DNA from: Singulisphaera sp045290345
GTDB lineage: Bacteria > Planctomycetota > Planctomycetia > Isosphaerales > Isosphaeraceae
Assembly (NCBI RefSeq): GCF_045290345.1
Contig: NZ_CP155447.1
Coordinates: 2,046,001-2,110,000 of the forward strand
Reading direction: 5' to 3'
Length of the DNA: 64,000 nt
The notes below the pieces were generated by a model. That model was not told the DNA's origin. It made no database searches and saw only the letters and a list, made by a program, of their open reading frames with translations. Shown here piece after piece: positions 34,217-41,857 of this stretch. Both the position numbers and the translations under genes were made by a program. How positions within the stretch are numbered: the stretch's first letter is position 1; each line of letters begins with the position of its first letter.

Positions 34217-35031
34217 CTACTGAGGGGCCTTCGTCGTCGGACTGAACTGGATTCGGGGAGGTCTCACTTTGGTCATATGGTCAGAGGGAGCTTCCCGGCC
34301 GATCGCGTCTCGGCCTTGAAAATAATCCTTCTGCCAGTCGTCCGCCTTGACTTCGCCCTTGGCCTTCTGCTGGTGGAACCGCCGCCGGCCTTCGTCCCAT
34401 TCTCGATAGGAGTGATTGACCTCGGGGTCCTCTTCCAGTTTTTGGTAGGTAACCGTTGCCGTCTCCAGATCTGCGCAGGTGTTGCTGGCCAGTGGAATCG
34501 CCTGGAACAAGGGCTCCCCGACCTCGAACCGAACGGGGAAGTTGGGGATCATCAACTTGTAATTCATCGTGAACGACATGGTCATCCAGTCGCTCTCGAT
34601 CAACGCGGTGAGGGGATGCGCATTGGCCTTGAAATGGTTCGCCGGTCCGCAGATCAGAAGTCGCGAACCTTGAGGTTTGGTGCGGAAGAGGAACGGTGTG
34701 TTCCAGGTGATGATCCCTGCCCCGAATTGGTTGTTGATCCACTGCTTCCAGAGTTCCGGTTCGCTGTCGAACAAGAACTCGATACCCCCGATGCGTCATG
34801 TCCCCGCCAGACTGCCGAGAACCCGACGGGGTTCATGATCCACCACCCCGTCTGGTTGACGATCGTCAAGGGAAGGCAGCGGTAGGCATAGCGGCTTGGA
34901 GTGGCGTCCATCCAGTCTCGCTGCCAGTCCGCCCAACTCCAGTCCCACCCTGTCCCGTCCGTCCGGTTCTGCTTAAGCATGGAATCGTCGACGAGCTGAT
35001 AGATCCCAATCTCAAGCCGTGGTCGATCCAT
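34217..35031 (-). pseudogene. DUF6065 family protein, interrupted by a one-base frameshift
   Basis: Two overlapping frames together make one DUF6065 protein. The first part starts at ATG 35031 (GGGAGA ribosome site) and reads DWMDATPSRYAYRCLPLTIV and NPVGFSAVWRG. The second part, ending at 34217, reads FGAGIITWNTPFLFRTKP and FTMNYKLMIPNFPVRFEVGEPLFQ. They join at a run of five G on the coding strand (34785-34789); one more G would restore a single frame of about 271 residues. Conservation on both sides is good, so this is a recent mutation, a sequence error, or a phase-variable or slippery site. DUF6065 function is unknown. It lies 42 bases before the JmjC gene. Confidence 0.8.
34785..34789 (-). 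other. G5 tract at the DUF6065 frameshift
   Basis: Five consecutive C on the plus strand (G on the coding strand) mark the point where the upstream and downstream DUF6065 frames meet. Confidence 0.7.
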
Positions 35032-37018
35032 AAATCTCTCCCTTGGGGATCGCTTGTCGTCGATGTGGAACGCGCCCCCTATCTTGACCCGAGCCGCGGA
35101 AACGGGCAAGCGCGTCCCTCCCCCCTTGAAGTCTGGGGCGAAAATCGGATTCAAACGCGGGAACGGAGACCGTAGCTGATTCGCTGGCTTGGGGCATTCC
35201 AGTCGTCATGCTGGTCGTTCCCGGACGATAGCCTGATCGAAGTCCATTGAAGCGACGAGATCGCTTTGAAATTTGTTTGATTTGGCAGGTGTCAGCCGGC
35301 CAGAAGGCCGGCCAACACTTGCAGACGATGGCTGAACTCACACCTTGTCGCAACTTCTGGACCTTATGGGGTTGTTGGCGACTGTGTGATTGGTGTTGTT
35401 GGCGTCGGAGTAGGCGTTGTTGGCGTCGGTGTTGTCGGGGTCGGTGTTGTCGGCGTCGGAGTTGTCGGGGTCGGAGTTGTTGGCGTCGGAGTTGTTGGTG
35501 TCGGTGTTGTCGGAGTCGGCGTTGTTGGAGTCGGCGTTGTTGGTGTCGGAGTCGTTGGGGTCGGCGTTGTTGGTGTCGGAGTAGTCGGGGTCGGCGTTGT
35601 TGGCGTCGGAGTAGTCGGGTCGGTGTGGTCGGGGTCGGCGTTGTTGGCGTCGGAGTCGTTGGGGTCGGTGTGGTCGGGGTCGGAGTCGTTGGCGTCGGAG
35701 TTGTAGGTGTCGGAGTTGTCGGAGTCGGCGTCGTTGGGGTCGGCGTTGTTGGGGTCGGCGTTGTTGGGGTCGGAGTCGTTGGGGTCGGAGTCGTTGGCGT
35801 CGGAGTCGTTGGCGTCGGAGTTGTTGGTGTCGGTGTTGTCGGAGTCGGCGTTGTTGGAGTCGGCGTTGTTGGCGTCGGAGTAGTCGGGGTCGGCGTTGTT
35901 GGGGTCGGCGTCGTTGGGGTCGGCGTTGTTGGGGTCGGAGTCGTTGGGGTCGGAGTAGTCGGGGTCGGCGTTGTTGGGGTCGGAGTGGTTGGGGTCGGCG
36001 TTGTTGGGGTCGGAGTCGTTGGGGTCGGAGTAGTCGGGGTCGGAGTTGTTGGTGTCGGTGTTGTCGGAGTCGGTGTTGTTGGCGTCGGAGTAGTCGGGGT
36101 CGGCGTTGTTGGGGTCGGTGTGGTCGGGGTCGGCGTTGTTGGGGTCGGTGTGGTCGGGGTCGGCGTTGTTGGGGTCGGAGTAGTCGGGGTCGGAGTTGTT
36201 GGTGTCGGTGTTGTCGGGGTCGGTGTGGTCGGGGTCGGTGTGGTCGGGGTCGGTGTGGTCGGCGTCGGCGTCGGAGTTGTAGGTGTCGGAGTTGTTGGTG
36301 TCGGTGTTGTCGGAGTCGGCGTCGTTGGTGTCGGCGTTGTTGGGGTCGGAGTCGTTGGCGTCGGAGTAGTCGGGGTCGGAGTCGGAGTCGGAGTCGGTGT
36401 TGTTGGCGTTGGAGTCGTAGGCGTCGGAGTTGTTGGCGTCGGTGTCGGCGTTGGGGTCGGTGTGGGGACGGGGGTTGGAGTCGGGGTGAGTTCCGCCGCG
36501 TTCAAGAACGCTTGACGGACTTGACGACGGCTGGTGCCGGACCGGATTCGCTGGATCCAGTAGGCTTCACCCGCGGCATCGGGTTGGCGATTCAGGATCG
36601 TTGAATACAGCGAGTCGACGAACGCTTTGGCGCTGCCACCGCCACCTCCTCCACCGGGAAGGGGGGGATTTCCCCTGGCTTCGGAGGAGTTTGTGATCAG
36701 ACGCCGGACCCGCTGTTCGCTGACGCCGGACTCCAGACGCCCTACCCAGTAGTTCAACTCATTCGGTTGAGGGGCGCGGGAGAGGATCGAGTTGTACAGA
36801 CCGGTCACAAAAACCGAGGGGTCAGTCGTCGTGTTGGCCTGTGCTGACAGGTTTGCTCGGCCAACGACCATGGGGACGAGGGTTGTGTTTTCTGACCCAG
36901 GTCCTGACAGCAATTGCCGGTCCTCAAGCGCATTGATGACCGGCGCGCAGCGTCGACGGCCGCGACGCCATTCTCCCGAGATCACCCGACGTAGGGCTTT
37001 TTTCATCTTGTGGAACAT
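35012..37018 (-). CDS. Surface protein: LEDRQLLS-type N-terminus, two DUF4214 domains, long Thr-Pro repeat
   Basis: The N-terminus (INALEDRQLLSG, about 28-39) resembles the planctomycete LEPR-XLL-type sorting signal of large surface proteins. Two DUF4214 domains follow (about 68-113 and 130-177: FVTGLYNSILSRAPQPNELNYW and FVDSLYSTILNRQPDAAGEAYW), with a Gly linker between them. From about residue 178 the protein is a (TPTPT)n array of roughly 370 residues. Near 35617-35619 one G is missing from a GGGG present in most units, so the frame changes and runs on as Arg/Gln-rich nonsense to 35012. In the original frame the repeat would end at ITQSPTTP and a TAA at 35364-35366, which looks like the true end. 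DUF4214 is linked to extracellular adhesins and S-layer-like proteins. It heads the leftward run. Confidence 0.8.
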   Translation of the reverse strand: MFHKMKKALRRVISGEWRRGRRRCAPVINALEDRQLLSGPGSENTTLVPMVVGRANLSAQANTTTDPSVFVTGLYNSILSRAPQPNELNYWVGRLESGVSEQRVRRLITNSSEARGNPPLPGGGGGGGSAKAFVDSLYSTILNRQPDAAGEAYWIQRIRSGTSRRQVRQAFLNAAELTPTPTPVPTPTPTPTPTPTTPTPTTPTPTTPTPTPTPTPTTPTPTTPTPTTPTPTTPTPTTPTPTTPTPTTPTPTPTTPTPTTPTPTTPTPTTPTPTTPTPTTPTPTTPTPTTPTPTTPTPTTPTPTTPTPTTPTPTTPTPTTPTPTTPTPTTPTPTTPTPTTPTPTTPTPTTPTPTTPTPTTPTPTTPTPTTPTPTTPTPTTPTPTTPTPTTPTPTTPTPTTPTPTTPTPTTPTPTTPTPTTPTPTTPTPTTPTPTTPTPTTPTPTTPTPTTPTPTTPTPTTPTPTTPTRLLRRQQRRPRLLRHQQRRPQRLRHQQRRLQQRRLRQHRHQQLRRQQLRPRQLRRRQHRPRQHRRQQRLLRRQQHQSHSRQQPHKVQKLRQGVSSAIVCKCWPAFWPADTCQIKQISKRSRRFNGLRSGYRPGTTSMTTGMPQASESATVSVPAFESDFRPRLQGGRDALARFRGSGQDRGRVPHRRQAIPKGEIYGSTTA
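35380..36490. repeat. 15-bp tandem repeat (minisatellite) encoding Thr-Pro-Thr-Pro-Thr
   Basis: About 1.1 kb of 15-base units, GTTGTTGGCGTCGGA on the plus strand and variants of it, changing mainly at the third codon positions. The variation shows selection on the protein. Repeats like this expand and contract and are prone to assembly error; one unit near 35610-35625 has lost a base. Confidence 0.95.
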
Positions 37019-37424
37019 ACGCGTGCGTCCTCATCGGAGCCGACTGGTCGATCCTTCCGGAGGGAAAGGAATCGACTTGTTGACTCTTGTTGCGTGGCTT
37101 GTCGAAACGAAAGAGGTCGCTTCGCAACAACGCAACTGAGGTGCCATATTCGCAATTCTTGAAAGGAAGGGCTCGAGGCCTCAGCCGTGCTCGTTTACAT
37201 AAGGGGGGCAGGGTCGTACTATGCCTGCGGTCGATCGCGGAATAGGATTGTGATGCCGGGTGCGCAGCGGAACGCGGAAAAATTCTCAAAATTGCGCCGC
37301 GTGTCCTTGAGGTGTCGCCTGCATGAATCCCAATGTTGAACGCGTGCTGGTTCTGTTGGGATGCCTGTAAGATGGGGCATTGTGGCAAGCTCGTCAGATC
37401 GCGTTCGGCGGGACTGGATCCGCG
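37019..37424. other. Divergent intergenic region
   Basis: About 400 bases between the DUF4214 surface-protein gene and comEC. It should hold the promoter of the six-gene leftward run. No gene or repeat was recognised. Confidence 0.5.
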
Positions 37425-40076
37425 ATGAACCACGAACCCGATCGACGGTCGAGGGTTCTACTTTCGCCATTGGTCCCCGTGGCCCTGGCGTATGTCGTTG
37501 GGATCGTTCTTGATCGTGCGTTCGAACTTTGGGGAACCGAGGTCTGGGCAGGACTTGCGCTGGTCGGAGCCACGATTGCCGCTTGGGGGCGGGATCGAAA
37601 GGTCCCAGCCGTTGCTGGACTCGTCATCGCGATTGTGGGGCTGGGAGGAGGGAGTCATCACGCGTACTGGTCAGACCTCGCGTCCGACGATCTGGCGCGG
37701 GGTGTCACAGGCGTGCCCAGGCCGATGTGGGTTCGCGGGGTGCTCTGGGATGTGCGGGGACCTCGGGCGGGCGAACGACTCGGGAGTTCGGCCACGACGC
37801 GGGCGGTGATTGCTGTGACCGGTATCTGCGACGGTCGCATCTGGCGACCGGCCCAAGGACGAGCCCAGTTGATCGTGGTTGGGGACCGGTCCGACATTGT
37901 GCCGGGGCATGGGGTTGAGGCGGTGGGGGTCATGTCCGCCATCGCGGGGCCACTCAACCCGGGTGAGTTCGACTATCGCAACTATTTGCGAGCTCAAGGG
38001 ATTCGGCTTCGGCTCGCGGTTGATGGACCCGATGAGGTCTGGGCGGATCCCGCGGCCCCCCTCTGGATCTGGACCAACTGGCTGGGTCGGGTGCGGGCCT
38101 GGAGCTACGACCGGCTGGTCGCCGACCTGAATCCGAAGGTGGCGCCCCTGGCGGCCGCGTTGCTGCTGGGTCGGCGTGAAGGAGTGGATCCGGACATCAA
38201 CGATGCCTTCGCCCGAACCGGGACCACCCATTTGCTGGCCATCTCCGGACTTCACCTGCAAGTGCTGGCTGGCGTTCTCTGGTTTGTGTTCCGCTCCCTC
38301 GGCCTGGGTCGGCGTGGTGCGTTCGCCGCGCTGGCCTTGGTGACGGTTGCCTATGCGTTGCTGGTCGGCCTCGCTCCCTCGGTCGTACGCTCGGCTGCGA
38401 TGACCGTCGCGGTCTGTGGCGCAGGGCTCTTCGACCGCCCGGTCCGGTCCGCGAATAACCTGGCCCTGGCCGCTTTAATAACACTTTGGATGAACCCGAC
38501 CGACCTCTTCGATGTGGGCTGCCAACTCTCGTTTCTGGCGATCGCAGCCATTTTCTGGGGCGTTACGCCGACGACGAACCTGCTCCGGCACACTTATTAC
38601 GCCTTGACTTTCCGCATCCAAGGGCCGGGCAGTCCGCTCGATGTCCTGGAGCGGTCGCTCGAGCCGTGGTGGCTGGCGCAGATGCGGCGGTGGCCGTTGC
38701 TTGTGACTCCGGGCCTGATCGTCTCGACGGTCGTATGGCTCGCGGCCTTGCCTCTGGTTGCGCTTCGATTCCATATCGTCTCGCCGATCGGCGTCCTGCT
38801 GAACATTCCGCTGATCCCTCTGACCTCGCTGGCCTTGATTGCCTCGGGCCTGAGCTTGGGACTGTCCGCGATCTGGGGGCCACTCGGTGGACCCGCCGCT
38901 TGGGTCTGCGCGATGACCCTGGCCGCGACCGAATTCCTCGTGCGCTGGGGGGCGTCGCAGTCATGGGGGCACGCGTTCGTCCCGGGGCCATCGCAGGCTT
39001 GGGTGCTGATCGTCTACGGGCTGCTCGCGTTCGCTACTGTCGTTGGAATCCGCCGCTGGCCCCTCCGGCGCACCGCTTGGAGTCTGCTCGCCGGCTGGGT
39101 CGTGCTCGGCCTCGTCCTGCCCTGGCACCCTCGCCGCGAAGGACGGTTGGAAGCCGAAATTCTTGCCGTCGGCCACGGCTTGGCCGTCATCATTCAAACC
39201 GAGGCGGGCGGGACGATCCTCTACGACTGCGGCCGCATGCACGACCCAAGCGTCGGCCGCAGGATCGTCGCCCCCGCCCTCTGGGCCCGCGGTGTATCGC
39301 ATATTGATGCGGTGGTTTTATCACATGCGGATTCGGATCATTACAATGGTCTCCCCGACCTCCTCGAGCGGTTCACGATCGCCGAGGTTCGAGTGCCTCC
39401 CGGTTTCGCCAGCCCGGCCAACCCGGGCGCCGTGCAACTGCTGGAGACGGTCCGGACTCACGGCGTGCCGATCCGCGTAATGGCTGAAGGGGAACAATGG
39501 GAGTCGGCGGGAGCCCGGTTATCGGTCTGGCATCCTCCCGAGTCGTTTTCCCCAGCGTCGAGCGACAACGCGCGCAGCATCGTGCTCGCCGTGGAATCCG
39601 CCGGCCGCCACCTTCTCCTGACCGGCGACCTGGAGCAAGAGGGTCTGACCCGACTGCTCGATCGCCCGGCCTTCCCGCTCGGCGCCATCCTGGCCCCTCA
39701 TCACGGCGGCCGCTCGGCCAACCCCGAGGCCCTCTACACCTGGGCCCGTCCCGACCTGGTCGTCGTCAGCCAGCGCCCGCCCGCCGTGGGCACGCACGAC
39801 CCGTTGGAGGCTCTCGGACCGCGTGACATTCCCCTGCTACGCACCTGGCAGCGGGGGGCGATCCGGCTCCGCTGGGAGCCGGATCACCTGGCGGCACGCG
39901 GATTCCTCGACGAAAACCCTTCGGAATCCCGATCGACCACTTCTCGCTTGGGGGCGAACTTCGCCCTGATAGCCTTGTTCTGGCCGCGGGGACTGGTCGG
40001 TCTGGCCGGCTTCCTTCTCGGTCTGGCCGGTTGGCTGATGCTGACGATGAGAGAAGGGAGCGAACGCGGTCGCTAA
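37425..40076 (+). CDS. comEC: ComEC/Rec2 family DNA-uptake channel protein
   Basis: An 883-residue inner-membrane protein. The N-terminal part has membrane segments and a DUF4131-like soluble region (about 20-210). The central competence domain (about 240-540) has many membrane segments and the typical GTTHLLAISGLHLQVLAGVL motif. The C-terminal metallo-beta-lactamase-like domain (about 590-810) has VVLSHADSDHYNGL and APHHGGRSAN. A last membrane segment precedes the end. ComEC carries single-stranded DNA across the inner membrane during transformation. No comEA or pilus gene is adjacent. The ATG at 37425 is chosen over the upstream TTG frame by family length. Confidence 0.92.
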   Translation: MNHEPDRRSRVLLSPLVPVALAYVVGIVLDRAFELWGTEVWAGLALVGATIAAWGRDRKVPAVAGLVIAIVGLGGGSHHAYWSDLASDDLARGVTGVPRPMWVRGVLWDVRGPRAGERLGSSATTRAVIAVTGICDGRIWRPAQGRAQLIVVGDRSDIVPGHGVEAVGVMSAIAGPLNPGEFDYRNYLRAQGIRLRLAVDGPDEVWADPAAPLWIWTNWLGRVRAWSYDRLVADLNPKVAPLAAALLLGRREGVDPDINDAFARTGTTHLLAISGLHLQVLAGVLWFVFRSLGLGRRGAFAALALVTVAYALLVGLAPSVVRSAAMTVAVCGAGLFDRPVRSANNLALAALITLWMNPTDLFDVGCQLSFLAIAAIFWGVTPTTNLLRHTYYALTFRIQGPGSPLDVLERSLEPWWLAQMRRWPLLVTPGLIVSTVVWLAALPLVALRFHIVSPIGVLLNIPLIPLTSLALIASGLSLGLSAIWGPLGGPAAWVCAMTLAATEFLVRWGASQSWGHAFVPGPSQAWVLIVYGLLAFATVVGIRRWPLRRTAWSLLAGWVVLGLVLPWHPRREGRLEAEILAVGHGLAVIIQTEAGGTILYDCGRMHDPSVGRRIVAPALWARGVSHIDAVVLSHADSDHYNGLPDLLERFTIAEVRVPPGFASPANPGAVQLLETVRTHGVPIRVMAEGEQWESAGARLSVWHPPESFSPASSDNARSIVLAVESAGRHLLLTGDLEQEGLTRLLDRPAFPLGAILAPHHGGRSANPEALYTWARPDLVVVSQRPPAVGTHDPLEALGPRDIPLLRTWQRGAIRLRWEPDHLAARGFLDENPSESRSTTSRLGANFALIALFWPRGLVGLAGFLLGLAGWLMLTMREGSERGR

Positions 40077-40522
40077 CCCGATGAATGTGGATTTTCTCGC
40101 TTGATCTCCCCTAGAAATCAAGATGAGAAAACGGATACGTGTTGTCACGTTACCGGGGGGGCTTCGTCTGTCGGAAGACAGGGAGCTTATGCTCCCCGCT
40201 CGCCTTTGGAAGGCGAGCGAAGACCAACAACCAAGGGACGGCACCGAACGTGGTTCCCTGGATTTCGCTCGCCGGGAAGGCGAGCGGGGAGCATAAGCTC
40301 CCTGTCTTCAGGCCTTCGCATGGGCTGGCTCGTTTGACACCGTGGCAACGGCACCGGGTTGACGGACCCGGGCGGAAAACCCGGTAACGTGGCGACAGTC
40401 TCGGTGGAATCGTTGAATTTGGAAAGCGGCGGCGTGCCATAGAGCACAACGTCGCCGCGCCCATGGAGAACTTCAGGCCGGCCTGGCGGTGGGGGAGGAC
40501 TTGGTACGAGATCTTTGTGCTT
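40077..40522. other. Intergenic region holding a palindromic element
   Basis: About 445 bases between convergent comEC and the deacetylase gene. Most of it is the nested inverted-repeat element at 40146-40391. No gene was recognised. Confidence 0.6.
40146..40391. repeat. Nested inverted-repeat element (MITE-like)
   Basis: Outer 12-bp perfect inverted repeats (CACGTTACCGGG at 40146-40157 and its complement at 40380-40391) flank inner 31-bp perfect inverted repeats (40174-40204 and 40279-40309). Each inner arm joins a further small hairpin built from GCTCGCC/GGCGAGC. No transposase is encoded. Confidence 0.85.
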
Positions 40523-41566
40523 TTAGTTTTTGAACATGTTTTTGCCTGTCCAGGGAGGTCCGTTTTCCGACCCCTCGTTCTCTTTGGTGGGATCAACGTC
40601 GGGAACCTTGGCCTTGATGACCTCGGCTTCGGGGGCCTTGGGTTTGACTGCCTTGGCTTTCACGGTCTTGGGTTTGACGACCTCGGTTTCGGGTACATCG
40701 GCCCACTCTTTTCGGGAGTCGGACAGGCTCGCGAGCCAGGCGGCGGGGAGGAACGGGAACAGGCGGGCTCCGGCCTCTGCATTAAGTGGGGCGCCGTATT
40801 CCGAGACCTCGAACGCTTCGATCAATCCGATCCGCCCGCCGGCCTTTGCACCATAGGTTCGGACGACCAGCTCGCGGAAGCGGTCGGCCAGCGGCCGGAG
40901 CCGTTCGCGGATTCGTCCGGCCAGCCAGTCCAGGCGCTCGACGTCGGTCGCGGGGACCTGGTCGGGGATGCCGGCGTTGTAGGGGAGCCACTCGTAGAAT
41001 TGCGACTGGTGGCGGTGGAGCATCCCGACCAGCCGGTCGAACTCGCCTTCGATCTCGACGGCGATGTTGGGCTCGAAGGGGCAAGGCTTCTTGAACGCGT
41101 CGGAGAAGTAGAGGATCACCGGGCATTGGGCGAGGTGGGGCGTGTCCGGGCAGACGGCGGGCACGGTGAGCAGGTACGAGGCGTCCTGGACGAGCAGGCC
41201 CGTGAACCGGTGGTCCGGGTGATAATCGGTCGAGCGGTGGGTGATGATCAGGTCGGGCTGAAAGCCGCGAATGAGCCGGATGACCCGGTGCCGGTACTCG
41301 AGGCGATCGTCGAGCTCGCCATCGGGGATGTCGAAAATCTCGTAGGAGGCGCTGATCGACGCGGCGGCCGCGTCTGCCTCGGCTCGTCGCCGCTGGGCGA
41401 GGACCGGCCCGTGGACCGTCTGATGACCGGCTCGACCGTCGGTCAAGCTCACGAGCCGGACGTCATGGCCGAGGGCCGTCCACTTGGCCGCCGTTCCACC
41501 GGCCTTGATGTCGGCGTCGTCCGGGTGGGCGCCAATAATCAGGATTTTCAACGGCTGTTCCGCCAT
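40523..41566 (-). CDS. PIG-L family deacetylase (LmbE-like)
   Basis: A 347-residue zinc-dependent N-acetyl sugar deacetylase of the PIG-L/LmbE family, related to BshB and MshB. The AHPDDADIKAGGT motif (zinc His14 and Asp17, catalytic Asp16) and the second HPDH (117-120) are intact. Family members remove acetyl groups from GlcNAc conjugates; the substrate here is unknown, though planctomycete relatives are often listed as bacillithiol-pathway-like. The last 60 residues are a low-complexity Lys/Pro/Val tail (KPKTVKAKAVKPKAPEAE) not needed for catalysis. The start at 41566 matches the family N-terminus; the frame open to 41770 runs into a terminator. Confidence 0.9.
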   Translation of the reverse strand: MAEQPLKILIIGAHPDDADIKAGGTAAKWTALGHDVRLVSLTDGRAGHQTVHGPVLAQRRRAEADAAAASISASYEIFDIPDGELDDRLEYRHRVIRLIRGFQPDLIITHRSTDYHPDHRFTGLLVQDASYLLTVPAVCPDTPHLAQCPVILYFSDAFKKPCPFEPNIAVEIEGEFDRLVGMLHRHQSQFYEWLPYNAGIPDQVPATDVERLDWLAGRIRERLRPLADRFRELVVRTYGAKAGGRIGLIEAFEVSEYGAPLNAEAGARLFPFLPAAWLASLSDSRKEWADVPETEVVKPKTVKAKAVKPKAPEAEVIKAKVPDVDPTKENEGSENGPPWTGKNMFKN

Positions 41567-41684
41567 GGGGCGTCTCTCTGGGGCAGTGAGCAGGACGATT
41601 CGGGCGTCTTGAAGCCACGTGATTCGAAGACGGCCTTTTGCATCGAGGCATTGTGGTGATTCCGCCCACCACAAGCAAGTCAGC

Positions 41685-41734
41685 AAAACGGACCTCCCCC
41701 CGCCCGCGAACGCAGGGGGGAGGAGGTCCGTTTT
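41685..41734. terminator. Bidirectional-looking terminator
   Basis: AAAACGGACCTCC at 41685-41697 and its complement GGAGGTCCGTTTT at 41722-41734 form a perfect outer stem, with further C/G pairing inside. The flanking A and T runs fit termination of the leftward sigma-TolC gene, whose stop is upstream at 41858. Confidence 0.85.
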
Positions 41735-41857
41735 GGAATGGGTCCGCGTTGCCGGCTCGGCCGAAGTCACGGGGCTTCCGGGGGGGGGCGCTCGCTGAGG
41801 GCGGTTTGATCGTGATTGAGCCCTTGAGGGTGATGGGCTTGGAGCCGATGGCGATCG

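Noticed and set aside
35380..36490. CRISPR array
   Set aside because: The 15-base units are directly adjacent with no unique spacers and they encode a peptide repeat.
35247..36515. Plus-strand open frame coding for a long Val-Gly repeat protein
   Set aside because: It is the complement of the Thr-Pro array. The minus strand has DUF4214 domains, a start with a ribosome site and codon-third variation, so that is the coding strand.
40146..40391. Insertion sequence
   Set aside because: The element has inverted repeats but no room for a transposase, so it is recorded as a repeat only.
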